A DNA stretch of 64,000 nt from Mucilaginibacter flavidus (lineage in GTDB: Bacteria; Bacteroidota; Bacteroidia; Sphingobacteriales; Sphingobacteriaceae). The position numbers were made by a program, and so were the translations under genes. Position 1 is the first letter of the stretch. Every line of letters starts with the position of its first letter. The stretch lies in NCBI RefSeq assembly GCF_024055575.1, contig NZ_JAMXOE010000001.1, positions 558,001 through 622,000 on the forward strand. The letters are read 5' to 3'. This document shows, one piece after another, positions 16,689 to 26,280 of this stretch. The notes below the pieces were generated by a model. It was not told where the DNA came from. It was given only the letters and a program-made list of their open reading frames with translations, and searched no databases.

Positions 16689-19448
16689 TTAATGAGTAAA
16701 ATCAAACCAAAGGGTGCCATTTATTTGTTCCCCGTTGGCGTGATTTGTTTGGCTTTGCGGCCCCATCACTTTGGCGGCCTGGAACTTGGTGCCAATGGGA
16801 CTAATCGCATTTAAAAAACCGATGTTGCCATCGGGAAAAGACGGTTCAACATTGTTATTTTGCAGCGCATCTTTCTCTTTGGCCGGCCGTAACATTTGCA
16901 AAAAAATATTTTTATCGTCGGTATAAACAGTAAAGGGTGATTCGTTATTCTCAATTGTTACCCAGTTAACTTCCGCATGGTAGCCTTTAAATTCGGGGTA
17001 TCCCCATGTTTCGCCGGTAATGGCGTTGTTGTACGTTTTGTGCCACAGACCAAATTGTTGTCCGCGCATCCTGTTTTTCCAAACACGATACGGGCCGCGG
17101 CCCAGCCATTTCATGCCGGTTATTTTTTCTTCGGGATAATTAAAAGTAATGCCCATAAAATCCGCGTCGCCCTGTTGGGCATAGTTATATTCCAGCTTAA
17201 CCGGCTGGCCTGGCGCAAACGTCCATTTTACATGCAGCGTTGCTGCGCCCTGGTACTCGGCTTCCACAACGTATTGCCGTTCAACATCTTTATAAACAAA
17301 ACTCTTCAAGGTGGTATTAACCCCGGCCAAAACAGGTCCGCCTGATAGTGAAATATCCTTCCCGGGCTTTGCTACATGTTGAATATACCCGGTAGTTTTA
17401 TCAAAATAATACTTTATACCATCGCAATTGACCACAAGCGATTGATTTTGCTCTTCAGCTTTTATCGCCAGAGAAGTTGGCGACGGCTTTATTGTTTTAC
17501 GGATTGCTTCAGGAGATTTAATCGCCCAACTCCAGGTGAATACCTCTTTTTTGTCGGGACCATATGCAGTTAGATAAAGCGCATTGCTATTACGCCAGGA
17601 TGCAGGCAAGGCTAGTTTCAACATGCCGGCGCTTCCCGGTTTAAGGTTCGGAGCAGCCGTGCTGCCGGAAGCTTTTACAATTGCGGCTGTGGTATTTTCA
17701 TTCGCCGATGGGAAATTAACTAGTTTCCATGAAAATGTGCATTGGTTCAAATTTGTAAACGAATACCGGTTTTCGACTATTATTTTACCGTCGAAATTGT
17801 TGTCAATCGGCTTTGGGTCGATATAAACAGGCGACCAAATTTCCTTTATCGTGTAAAAGCTCCCCTCCTTTTCACGGTGCGGGCCTACAATGCCATCGGG
17901 AGCGTGATTGCCGTCAGAATCGTATGCGCCGTTTTTATCGGTGCGAATAACCGCTTCGTCCAAAAACGCCCATATAAAACCACCTGCTCCATGCGGGTTC
18001 TTAAGCATTTGGCTCCAAAAATCGTCAAGTGCCGCCCCTGCACCGCCATCGTACAAGCCGTGCATAAATTCTGTCGGGAAAAAAACTTCCTGGCCGTTCG
18101 CTACTTCATTTACGATATAGTTATAATCAGGGTAGTGTTTGGTATTGGTACCGTTAAACTTTTCCCAGGGATGTATTACGGTACGTTTTTGCGGGTCGTA
18201 CAAAGCGTAGTCATTATCTAATGCCCTATTAAAGCCGCCTTCATTACCATTATCCCAAAATACTATTGATGGGTGGTTTACATCGCGTACCACCAATTCC
18301 TTAACCAGTTTGTGGCCTACTATCGTATCATACTTTGCCTGCCAGCCGGTTAGTTCGTCCAACACATATAAACCCAGCGAATCGCAAACAGCCAGGAAAT
18401 CGCGATCTGGCGGATAGTGCGACATGCGCACGGCATTCATATTCATTTGCTTCATCAAGCTGACATCAAGCAAATGGACGTTATGGCTTAACGTGCGACC
18501 TGTTTCCGGCCAGAAACTATGCCGATTGCTGCCTTTCATTATAACCCGCGCACCGTTTACATAAAATCCGTCATTAGCCCGCAGTTCGACCGTGCGGAAA
18601 CCAAATTTTTGTTTAACCCGATGGATAACCTGCTGTTTGTTTTTAATGGTAACAACTATCTGGTATAAATTGGGGAATTCGGCGCTCCATAATAATGGTT
18701 TTTGAACACTGCTTTTTAAAGTCAGATACTCTTGAGCCGGGTCGGCTGTTATTGAGAAGGGTTTACCGATATTTTTACCGTTAAACGTTTGAATCTGGCC
18801 CTCAACAATTTCGCCGGGTTTCAAGTTTTGTGGATACACATCAAGCAGGAAGGAACCATCGGCTTTTGCATTTACGGCCACCCTATCAATAAAAGTACCC
18901 GGAACAACTTCCAGGTAAACCGGCCTATAGATGCCGCCGAATACCCAAAAGTCGCTGTTCCTGCGTTCCGCATCATTTACCGATGAATTTGCCGACGTTT
19001 TATCAACTGTTACTTCCAGCAGATTTTTGCTGTTTGGTTTTACCAGGTTTGTTATATCGTATTTAAACCGGTAAAAACTCCCCTGGTGCACAGGGCCCGC
19101 TTGTTTCCCGTTAATGGTTACCCTGGTATCCGTCATGGAGCCTTCAAAAACAATGAATATCTTTTTATTGCTCCAATTGCCTGCAAAAAACTCGTGTTTA
19201 TAAAGCCCTTGCTCGTTTCCTTTTATTTTATCGTGACCATAATTATAGGTACCAAAGCCCTGCAATTCCCAGTTAGACGGCACTGCAATCTTCGTCCATT
19301 TGCCACTGTTTCGGCCGGCGGTGCAATAGAAATCCCATTGCGCGGTGTGGTCCTTATCGGTTCCCGACAGGTATTTAACAGTGGTTCCCTGGCAAAATGC
19401 AGCAGAACCGGCTATTGTAAATAATAATTGCAGTATTATCTTTTTCAT
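16689..19448 (-). CDS. GH2-family exported beta-glycosidase (beta-galactosidase-like)
   Basis: 919 residues with a signal peptide ending near AAFCQ. GH2 layout: sugar-binding jelly roll (about 25-180, with WKKIAVPSNW-like KIAVPSNWELQGFG and YRFKYDIT), immunoglobulin-like domain (about 185-290), TIM barrel (about 295-560) with SHYPPD, VFWDNGNEGG (acid/base Glu) and FPTEFMHGLYDGG (nucleophile Glu), and a C-terminal region like the beta-galactosidase small-chain domain (WLGRGPYRVWKNRM). The family hydrolyses beta-galactosides, mannosides or glucuronides from the non-reducing end; the substrate cannot be read from sequence. Next to GH92 and SusC/D it probably trims side groups of the same glycan. 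Confidence 0.9.
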   Translation of the reverse strand: MKKIILQLLFTIAGSAAFCQGTTVKYLSGTDKDHTAQWDFYCTAGRNSGKWTKIAVPSNWELQGFGTYNYGHDKIKGNEQGLYKHEFFAGNWSNKKIFIVFEGSMTDTRVTINGKQAGPVHQGSFYRFKYDITNLVKPNSKNLLEVTVDKTSANSSVNDAERRNSDFWVFGGIYRPVYLEVVPGTFIDRVAVNAKADGSFLLDVYPQNLKPGEIVEGQIQTFNGKNIGKPFSITADPAQEYLTLKSSVQKPLLWSAEFPNLYQIVVTIKNKQQVIHRVKQKFGFRTVELRANDGFYVNGARVIMKGSNRHSFWPETGRTLSHNVHLLDVSLMKQMNMNAVRMSHYPPDRDFLAVCDSLGLYVLDELTGWQAKYDTIVGHKLVKELVVRDVNHPSIVFWDNGNEGGFNRALDNDYALYDPQKRTVIHPWEKFNGTNTKHYPDYNYIVNEVANGQEVFFPTEFMHGLYDGGAGAALDDFWSQMLKNPHGAGGFIWAFLDEAVIRTDKNGAYDSDGNHAPDGIVGPHREKEGSFYTIKEIWSPVYIDPKPIDNNFDGKIIVENRYSFTNLNQCTFSWKLVNFPSANENTTAAIVKASGSTAAPNLKPGSAGMLKLALPASWRNSNALYLTAYGPDKKEVFTWSWAIKSPEAIRKTIKPSPTSLAIKAEEQNQSLVVNCDGIKYYFDKTTGYIQHVAKPGKDISLSGGPVLAGVNTTLKSFVYKDVERQYVVEAEYQGAATLHVKWTFAPGQPVKLEYNYAQQGDADFMGITFNYPEEKITGMKWLGRGPYRVWKNRMRGQQFGLWHKTYNNAITGETWGYPEFKGYHAEVNWVTIENNESPFTVYTDDKNIFLQMLRPAKEKDALQNNNVEPSFPDGNIGFLNAISPIGTKFQAAKVMGPQSQTNHANGEQINGTLWFDFTH

Positions 19449-19498
19449 TGTTAAGCTTTTAAATGCACCTGTGGCATTGGTTTATTTAGACACTCATT

Positions 19499-21967
19499 CT
19501 ACTTCATCTTACTCAGCAAACTCTTCATAAAATATCCACCCACCACGCTCCTTGCCTGGAAACCAACCTGCTTGCCGTCGGTGGTTTCGTGCCAATCGCT
19601 CAGGGGCACACGTGAAGGTGTTTCTGTAGCAAATTTGTAAATCGGGGCTATCAGATCCTTAAAGCTTTTGCTGTCGGTGGTCATGGCAGCGGTCCACATT
19701 ATCCAGTCGGATTTGGTGTAGGTTTTGCGGCTGTCAAGCGGAAGACCGAAGGCATTTTGATGTTTCAAATAATAGCTTATTTCGGTATCGTAAACCTTTT
19801 GCGGAAAAAGATTGAGTTTAAAAACCTTGTCCCATACCATATTATATTTCTGGCTCCAGGTATTTTTATCGTCAAACACCAACGCATAGTGATCGCCTGC
19901 GTTGTCTTTTACTATCCATTGTTTGGCCATTTCAGCTGCCATAGCTTTATATTTTGTCGCGGCTTTCGCATCGCCCATTGCGGCTGCCATTTGTGAATAG
20001 GCGCCGATTGCTACAATAGCCTTTACCGAAAGATTGGCGTTGTGTGCAAGGTGCCCGGCAAAATCGTCGGTGCAAAGCTGGTTGCCCGGGTCGAGGCCAA
20101 ATTTGGCGAGATAATTTACCCACGTGGTCAGCGCCTTCCAATGTTTGCGTGCATAGGCAACGTTGTGTTCGGCTTTAACAATGGCATTAGTAAGAATGAT
20201 CATGTTGCCCGATTCCTCAACAGGCATGCCCTCGCCGTAAAGTTGCCCGTTGGCTTGCGGATAAAGGCCAAGGTCGTGCGCAGCAAAATCGTGGTTAAAC
20301 TTGCCACTTTCAGAAAAATAGAAGATGCCGTTCAACATGCCTTCCATTAGTTTTGGATTATAGATCAAGTAAAGCGGAGCCGAAGGATAGGTAACATCAA
20401 CCGTATTAATAAAACCGCCGCTGAAGTTCTCTTTCGAAAGCCACAATATTTCGCCCGATGGGCTTTTTACAAGCTGGTGGGCCGAGATACCCTGGCGATA
20501 AGCCATAATACACAATTTGGCATACGTTTTACCACCTGCGGCAAGCGCGTCACCATATATCTTTTTATCGGTAGCGTTACATTTAGCTATGATTGCTGCA
20601 TACTGCGCAGCTGAATTCGCCAATACTTTTTCCATCGTAGCACCCGGAGTGTTACGCCACCATGGCTTTAAATCGCTGCCGAAATACTGGATAGATTGAA
20701 GCTCGTCATAACCTATTTCCAAAAATTGCGATACCGGCGCTGTGCCAACTTCGCCCAAATTTTGAACAGTGCTTAGCATCAGTTGTTTCCCTTCCTTTGT
20801 GCTTTCGGGCCACTTATTTTGGGTGAAGGAGTTTATTGCCTGGCCTTTGTCGACCACGGCCTGCATTGCATTAGCCTTTGCAGGCACCGCAACATACATA
20901 TAGCCCCAGTCAATCCGTACATTATCGCCTTTCTTTTTCAATATTGGTTGTTCAACCGTGCCGGACTTAAGTATTTGCATGCCTGATGCCGTATACTTTT
21001 TGGCGCTGATGGTTTGCGATGCTACATCGGCGGCAATGTTCGAACTTGCTGCAGTTAGTATACTTATGCCATGTTTTTTGCCATCGGCGCTTTGAACCTG
21101 GTAACTGATATACGACACAGGTAACGACAGTAACGAGAGATCGTCGAGAATAAGCGGCGAAGCAAATGCCGCCCGTAACTTAACAGGACCGCAGTTGAAA
21201 TGATAAATGGTTTGGGTAGCTGTAACATCAACACTGGTTTGCTCGGCGTTTTTGATTCCGGCAAAAGGGTCATGTTTTACTTCTACCGAAATGCCTGCGT
21301 CGATGATGGTACCACCGCCGGTATTATGGCAATGGATAGCTAAAACATTTTCGCCCTTCACCATAAAGCTTTTTGCTTCGGCCGGCAATTCAAACATTTC
21401 GTAATCGCCATTTGCGCCGGGCCGCGAGGCAACCAGGTGACCGTTAAGGTAATATTCCGCATCATCGTCGTGGTAGTTTCTTAAGATTAACTTTCCCTGC
21501 GGAATATCTGTCAATGAGAATTTGCGGCGCAGCCAAATATCTGTGCCCGTCCATTTGGTGCCGTTGCTAATGCGGTCGTCGCCAAAGGGGCCTTTGCCGG
21601 TTTTCCAGCTTTTATCATCAAATGTAGGTTGCTCCCAGCCTTTGTCTGGCGCCGAATCAATTAAATAGCTGCAACTGTAGCTTTCCTCGTCGCCGGCCGT
21701 TACAATTGGCTTCAATTCCGGCGGTTCATTGCCCATAAAATGGTAATATTCGCCGTCAACTTTAATCACACCCTCCAATGATTGGTCTTTTCCGGTCCAG
21801 TGCCGGGTTGGCGAATCGTACAGTTTGTCGGTATTCGACCAAATACTAAAGTAGGTGTTGTGGCTGATAAGCGGATAGGCGGGCATTTTGTAAACCTGCG
21901 CTTGCACCGAAATTAATGAGCAGACACTTATCACCGCCATGGCGAATGCTTTGAAAATGGTTCTCAT
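19499..21967 (-). CDS. exported DUF4965 (glutaminase GtaA-like) protein
   Basis: 822 residues from the ATG at 21967, which starts directly before a signal peptide ending at VQAQ; an in-frame start at 22000 would only add a non-signal extension. The parts are DUF4964-like (opening MPAYPLISHNTYFSIWS), an inserted galactose-binding-like stretch (about 120-240, with WLRRKFSLTDIPQGKLILRNYHDDDAEYYLNG), DUF5127 and the alpha/alpha-barrel DUF4965/DUF1793 part with TDDFAGHLAHNANLSVKAIVAIGAY. Fungal relatives were described as glutaminases, but in Bacteroidota the family is mostly found in glycan loci and its true substrate is unknown. It is the promoter-proximal gene of the GH2/GH92 unit. Confidence 0.88.
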   Translation of the reverse strand: MRTIFKAFAMAVISVCSLISVQAQVYKMPAYPLISHNTYFSIWSNTDKLYDSPTRHWTGKDQSLEGVIKVDGEYYHFMGNEPPELKPIVTAGDEESYSCSYLIDSAPDKGWEQPTFDDKSWKTGKGPFGDDRISNGTKWTGTDIWLRRKFSLTDIPQGKLILRNYHDDDAEYYLNGHLVASRPGANGDYEMFELPAEAKSFMVKGENVLAIHCHNTGGGTIIDAGISVEVKHDPFAGIKNAEQTSVDVTATQTIYHFNCGPVKLRAAFASPLILDDLSLLSLPVSYISYQVQSADGKKHGISILTAASSNIAADVASQTISAKKYTASGMQILKSGTVEQPILKKKGDNVRIDWGYMYVAVPAKANAMQAVVDKGQAINSFTQNKWPESTKEGKQLMLSTVQNLGEVGTAPVSQFLEIGYDELQSIQYFGSDLKPWWRNTPGATMEKVLANSAAQYAAIIAKCNATDKKIYGDALAAGGKTYAKLCIMAYRQGISAHQLVKSPSGEILWLSKENFSGGFINTVDVTYPSAPLYLIYNPKLMEGMLNGIFYFSESGKFNHDFAAHDLGLYPQANGQLYGEGMPVEESGNMIILTNAIVKAEHNVAYARKHWKALTTWVNYLAKFGLDPGNQLCTDDFAGHLAHNANLSVKAIVAIGAYSQMAAAMGDAKAATKYKAMAAEMAKQWIVKDNAGDHYALVFDDKNTWSQKYNMVWDKVFKLNLFPQKVYDTEISYYLKHQNAFGLPLDSRKTYTKSDWIMWTAAMTTDSKSFKDLIAPIYKFATETPSRVPLSDWHETTDGKQVGFQARSVVGGYFMKSLLSKMK

Positions 21968-22154
21968 AGTAGGTTGTAGTGTTAGGTAAATATCTAACAA
22001 AAAAAGGATTTTTAAACGTCAAAGCAACATTTATTTGAAAATACCGGATGCACTTAGTGGGCAGGCGCTCCGGTAAAACCAATATATTATAGAAGAATTA
22101 AAGAAGCAGGACACGAATCTTATCGAACACTCGCTTAAAAACCCCCGTTTTCAA

Positions 22155-22763
22155 CTATATCTTAATCGATGGCAATTTCCAGTTCAATCGCACCGCCAAA
22201 ATCCGGATACCGCAAATAAGTATAACAGCAATGGCCTCGGCAAATTGCTGATTGATAAAACTTAAAGATAGGACGTAAACTGTACCACCGATAATACAAG
22301 CGGTAGCGTATATTTCTTTTTGAAACAGCACCGGGATCTGGCTTAGTAATAAGTCGCGCAATACGCCGCCAAAGCAACCTGTTATGGTACCGAGCGCAAC
22401 ACAAATACCCGGATTAAGGCCTGCGTCCAATCCTTTTTGAATCCCGATTACTGTGAAGAGGCCTAAGCCAAGAGCATCGAAAAGGAATAGTGTAACCTTT
22501 AAATTTTTTACAAGCTGTTTAAAAAATATGGTAACAATGGCCGTGCCTAAAATAATTAAGGGGGTAATTATATCTTTCATCCAGGTAACCGGCGTGTTGC
22601 CGATAAGCACATCGCGGATGGTGCCGCCGCCAACTGCCGTTACAAATCCTATTATCAATACGCCAAACAAGTCGAGTTTTTTCTGCATAGCTGAAAATAC
22701 GCCCGAAATTGTGAACGCGATTGTACCCAGAACTTCTATTATTAAGGAAAATGGAATATACAT
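22155..22763 (-). CDS. TRIC-type cation channel family protein (YadS/UPF0126)
   Basis: 202 residues with seven membrane segments in two repeats of three plus one. Each repeat carries the family glycine motif: VGGGTIRDVLIG near residue 45 and FGGVLRDLLLSQIP near 130. Prokaryotic TRIC homologs form homotrimeric potassium or monovalent-cation channels in the inner membrane. The gene stands alone, divergent from the sugar-acid module with a 135-bp shared upstream region and separated from the glycan locus by 187 bp. No functional link to either neighbour is apparent. Confidence 0.9.
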   Translation of the reverse strand: MYIPFSLIIEVLGTIAFTISGVFSAMQKKLDLFGVLIIGFVTAVGGGTIRDVLIGNTPVTWMKDIITPLIILGTAIVTIFFKQLVKNLKVTLFLFDALGLGLFTVIGIQKGLDAGLNPGICVALGTITGCFGGVLRDLLLSQIPVLFQKEIYATACIIGGTVYVLSLSFINQQFAEAIAVILICGIRILAVRLNWKLPSIKI

Positions 22764-22898
22764 GGCTTGTTATGCAAACGTACGTTATTCAAAGCGGCTG
22801 TCGTCTCAGTTTTAATTCCAAATATACATGATGTTTGCAAAGCAATTACAGATTACCTACATTGGCGACGCTGCTAGTAAACCAGTAGCAAATAAAAA

Positions 22899-24614
22899 AT
22901 GCAGGAAAAAGAATTGAGAAGCCGCGCCTGGTTTGGCCGTAAGGGAAAGGATGGTTTTATCTACCGGGCCTGGATGAAAAACCAGGGCATACCCGACTAT
23001 GAATTTAACGGCAAGCCCATTATTGGCATATGCAATACCTGGAGCGAATTGACACCTTGTAACGCACATTTCAGGGAATTGGCAGAGTCGGTTAAGCGCG
23101 GGATTCTGGAAGCCGGTGGTTTCCCGGTTGAGTTCCCGGTAATGTCACTTGGCGAAACCTTGATAAAGCCTACGGCTATGCTATACCGCAACCTGGCAAG
23201 TATGGATGTAGAAGAATCCATCCGGGCAAATCCTATAGACGGAGTAGTGTTGCTTTGCGGTTGCGATAAAACGACGCCATCATTGGTAATGGGTGCTTGT
23301 AGCGTTAATATTCCAACTATAGTGGTATCGGGCGGCCCAATGCTTACCGGCAACCACCGTGGCAAAAATATCGGTACCAGCGATGTTTGGCGCTATCATG
23401 ACGAGGTACGGCTTGGTAATGTTTTAGAAGAAGAATTGGTCACCATTGAAGCTGCTATGTGCCGCAGCCAGGGGCATTGCGCCGTTATGGGCACAGCGTC
23501 GTCAATGGCTTGCATGGTGGAGGCGCTGGGCCTTTCACTACCCGGCAATGCAGCTATCCCCGCTGCCGATTCGAGGCGAAAAGTATTGGCTCAACTTTCA
23601 GGCCTGCGTATTGTTGAAATGGTTAAGGAAGACCTTAGGCTATCCGATATACTCACCCGGAATGCTTTTGAAAATGCCATTAAGGTAAATGCTGCAATCG
23701 GCGGCTCAACCAATTTTGTAATCCACTTGCTGGCTATTGCAGGCCGGATAGGCGTTGAGCTGGAATTAAACGACTTTAATTATCTTTCTGAAAATATCCC
23801 GCTGATAGCCAACCTGCAGCCATCGGGCAAATACTTTATGGAAGATTTGTTTTATGCCGGCGGATTACCAGTTGTTTTAAAAGCCCTGGATGGAATATTA
23901 CATCGCGACAGTATAACCGTCAACGGGAAAACCATGGCTGAAAATTATAGCAATGCAACAGGTTATAACAGTGATGTAATAACTACCGTTGATGCTCCTT
24001 TTAATACATCGACAGGCCTGGCCATATTAACCGGGAACCTGTGCGAAGCCGGGGCGGTTATTAAGCCATCGGCAGCAAGTAAGCATTTAATGCAGCATAC
24101 CGGTAAAGCCGTAGTGTTTGAAAATATTGAAGATTTTAAAGCACGAATAGATACCGAGGAATTAGATGTTGATGAAAACAGCGTTTTGGTTTTAAAAAAT
24201 GTTGGCCCAAAAGGCTACCCTGGCATGCCCGAAGTTGGTAATATGGGGCTACCTAAAAAGTTATTGGAAAAGGGAATTACTGACATGGTGCGCATTTCCG
24301 ATGGCCGGATGAGCGGAACAGGTTTCGGAACGGTGGTATTGCATGTATCGCCCGAAGCTGCTGCCGGCGGTAACTTTGCGATGATAAAAACCGGCGATTT
24401 AATAACACTCGACGTGCCGAACAGGTTATTGAATGTCGAAATCAGCGCCGAAGAATTGGTAAAAAGAAAAGCCCAATACGTGGCACCAGATCCGGTTGCC
24501 AGTCGCGGTTATGTAAAACTCTATATTGACCACGTACAGCAAGCGCATTTAGGCGCCGATATGGACTTCCTGCGCGGCGGTTCGGGAGATAAAGTAGTAC
24601 GGGATTCACACTAA
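22899..24614 (+). CDS. IlvD/Edd-family sugar-acid dehydratase
   Basis: 571 residues. The three iron-sulfur cysteines of the family are at 54 (ELTPCNAHF), 122 (CGCDKTTPS) and 194 (SQGHCAVMG), and DGRMSGTGFG near 470 is the C-terminal active-site signature. Length and the N-terminus (SRAWFGRKGKDGF) resemble aldonate dehydratases such as L-arabinonate or D-xylonate dehydratase more than the amino-acid enzyme IlvD. It would remove water from an aldonate to give a 2-keto-3-deoxy acid. An SDR follows after 9 bp and an SMP-30 lactonase after that, which supports an oxidative, non-phosphorylating pentose or hexose pathway. The exact sugar is not determinable here. Confidence 0.9.
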   Translation: MQEKELRSRAWFGRKGKDGFIYRAWMKNQGIPDYEFNGKPIIGICNTWSELTPCNAHFRELAESVKRGILEAGGFPVEFPVMSLGETLIKPTAMLYRNLASMDVEESIRANPIDGVVLLCGCDKTTPSLVMGACSVNIPTIVVSGGPMLTGNHRGKNIGTSDVWRYHDEVRLGNVLEEELVTIEAAMCRSQGHCAVMGTASSMACMVEALGLSLPGNAAIPAADSRRKVLAQLSGLRIVEMVKEDLRLSDILTRNAFENAIKVNAAIGGSTNFVIHLLAIAGRIGVELELNDFNYLSENIPLIANLQPSGKYFMEDLFYAGGLPVVLKALDGILHRDSITVNGKTMAENYSNATGYNSDVITTVDAPFNTSTGLAILTGNLCEAGAVIKPSAASKHLMQHTGKAVVFENIEDFKARIDTEELDVDENSVLVLKNVGPKGYPGMPEVGNMGLPKKLLEKGITDMVRISDGRMSGTGFGTVVLHVSPEAAAGGNFAMIKTGDLITLDVPNRLLNVEISAEELVKRKAQYVAPDPVASRGYVKLYIDHVQQAHLGADMDFLRGGSGDKVVRDSH

Positions 24615-24623
24615 ACATTTGCT

Positions 24624-25394
24624 ATGGATTTTAAAGATAAAGTAGCCATTGTAACCGGCGCCGGCCAGGGTATCGGTTTCGAGATATGCAGGTTGCTTGC
24701 TGCACGTGGCGCAACGGTATTATTAAACGATGTCGATACCACATTAGCCGAAAAAGCTGTTGCGCAAATCAATACAGACACGGCAGGCAATTGCACTCCT
24801 TTTGCAGGGGATGCCAGTGATTTTGCATTTATTAATAAAATGGTTGATAATGCTGTTAAACTTTACGGCCATTTGGATATAGTAATAGCCAATGCGGGGA
24901 TCACCTTGTTTGGCGATTTCGGCACCTATACACCCGAGGCATTTTACAAAGTAATGCAGGTTAACCTGGGCGGTTCGTTTTTCCTGGCACAAGCTGCATC
25001 CAATAAAATGAAGCTGCAAAGCAGTGGTGGCGCCATATTATTTACCTCATCGGTAGTGGGTCACCAGGCGCTTAAAAGCCTTGCCGCCTATGCCATGACC
25101 AAGGCTGCTTTGGAGATGCTTGCAAAAAACCTTGTAATTGAACTTTCTCAATATAAAATAAATGTAAACACCGTTGCCCCCGGCGCTACGCTAACCGAAC
25201 GCACCACAGAGGAAGCTGACTACGAGCGCGTATGGACAGACATAACCCCTATGGGTCGCCCGGCTTCGGTAACTGATATTGCGGAAACTGCTTTGTTTTT
25301 AGTATCCGACAAGGCAAAACACATTACTGGGCAAAGTTTAATTGTTGACGGTGGTTGGACAGCTGTAAGCATATTGCCGACCGGTATTAAATAA
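24624..25394 (+). CDS. SDR-family sugar dehydrogenase candidate
   Basis: 256 residues of a classical short-chain dehydrogenase. The nucleotide-binding motif TGAGQGIG is at 13-20, NAG at 88-90, catalytic Ser in FTSSVVG near 140 and the YAMTK tetrad near 152. Asp after the second strand (NDVD) favours NAD over NADP. In this operon the likely reaction is oxidation of an aldose to its lactone, the substrate of the next gene product, or oxidation of a keto-deoxy acid; context favours the first. It starts 9 bp after the dehydratase stop and ends 10 bp before the lactonase start. Confidence 0.9.
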   Translation: MDFKDKVAIVTGAGQGIGFEICRLLAARGATVLLNDVDTTLAEKAVAQINTDTAGNCTPFAGDASDFAFINKMVDNAVKLYGHLDIVIANAGITLFGDFGTYTPEAFYKVMQVNLGGSFFLAQAASNKMKLQSSGGAILFTSSVVGHQALKSLAAYAMTKAALEMLAKNLVIELSQYKINVNTVAPGATLTERTTEEADYERVWTDITPMGRPASVTDIAETALFLVSDKAKHITGQSLIVDGGWTAVSILPTGIK

Positions 25395-25404
25395 AATAGA
25401 AAAA

Positions 25405-26277
25405 ATGGTAGAAGTTGCCGTTAATTACAATTGCTTTTTAGGCGAGGGACCTGTTTGGGACGCCAGGACAAATACATTGTTTTGGGTGGATATTTTAGCG
25501 GGAGATATCCACGAATTTAACCCGGAAACAAATTCGCACAAAACCATCCATACCCATCAAATGGTGGGCGCAGTAGCGCTTTGTACCGATGGCAATTTAT
25601 TGGCCGCACTAAAAACCGGGCTGGCAAAAATTGACAGGCAAACACACCAAATAAGCCCATTTGTGCACCCGGAACCACATTTACCCGGCAACCGTTTTAA
25701 CGACGGCAAATGCGACCCGGCCGGAAGATTTTGGATCGGCACCATGGCTATCGACGAAACGCCGAAGGCCGGCAGCCTTTATATGCTGGACGCTAATCAT
25801 AACGTAACCAAAAAAGTTGAGGGCACTACCATTTCGAACGGAATGGCGTGGAGCGCTGATAACAAGACTTTTTATTATATCGATACGCCCACCCAGGCAA
25901 TTGTTGCTTACGATTTTAATAACAACGACGGCAGTATCTCGAACAAAAGAACCGCATTTAAGATAGATGAGACCGATGGTTATCCCGATGGCATGACGAT
26001 AGATGCTGAAGGTATGCTTTGGGTTGCTCATTGGGGCGGCTGGCAGGTAAGCCGCTGGAACCCGATAACGGGCGAGAAGCTATTTACATTCCCAATGCCG
26101 GTTGCCAATGTTTCATCGTGCACGTTTGGCGGCGAGGACTTACAGGATTTGTATATCACCTCCGCAAGAAAAGACCTTTCGCATGGCGACCTTGAAAAGC
26201 AGCCTTTAGCCGGATGCCTTTTTGTTTGGAAGAACACCGGCTATAAAGGACGGGCTGCTGTAGAATTTCGAGGATAA
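25405..26277 (+). CDS. SMP-30/gluconolactonase-family sugar lactonase
   Basis: 290 residues forming a six-bladed beta-propeller. Metal-binding and active-site residues of the SMP-30 family appear in order: Glu in LGEGPVW (about 14), Asn in NRFNDGKCDPAGRFWIGTM (about 100), Asn in ISNGMAWS (about 146) and Asp in YPDGMTIDAEG (about 196). It hydrolyses aldonolactones to aldonic acids with a divalent metal. It is the third gene of the dehydratase-SDR-lactonase operon, so the three together would take an aldose to a 2-keto-3-deoxy-aldonate. The next gene converges on it after 3 bp. Confidence 0.92.
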   Translation: MVEVAVNYNCFLGEGPVWDARTNTLFWVDILAGDIHEFNPETNSHKTIHTHQMVGAVALCTDGNLLAALKTGLAKIDRQTHQISPFVHPEPHLPGNRFNDGKCDPAGRFWIGTMAIDETPKAGSLYMLDANHNVTKKVEGTTISNGMAWSADNKTFYYIDTPTQAIVAYDFNNNDGSISNKRTAFKIDETDGYPDGMTIDAEGMLWVAHWGGWQVSRWNPITGEKLFTFPMPVANVSSCTFGGEDLQDLYITSARKDLSHGDLEKQPLAGCLFVWKNTGYKGRAAVEFRG

Positions 26278-26280
26278 AAA

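Noticed and set aside
17742..18221. 159-codon open frame opposite the GH2 gene
   Set aside because: It mirrors the coding strand of a complete GH2 gene with intact catalytic motifs; composition is not protein-like.
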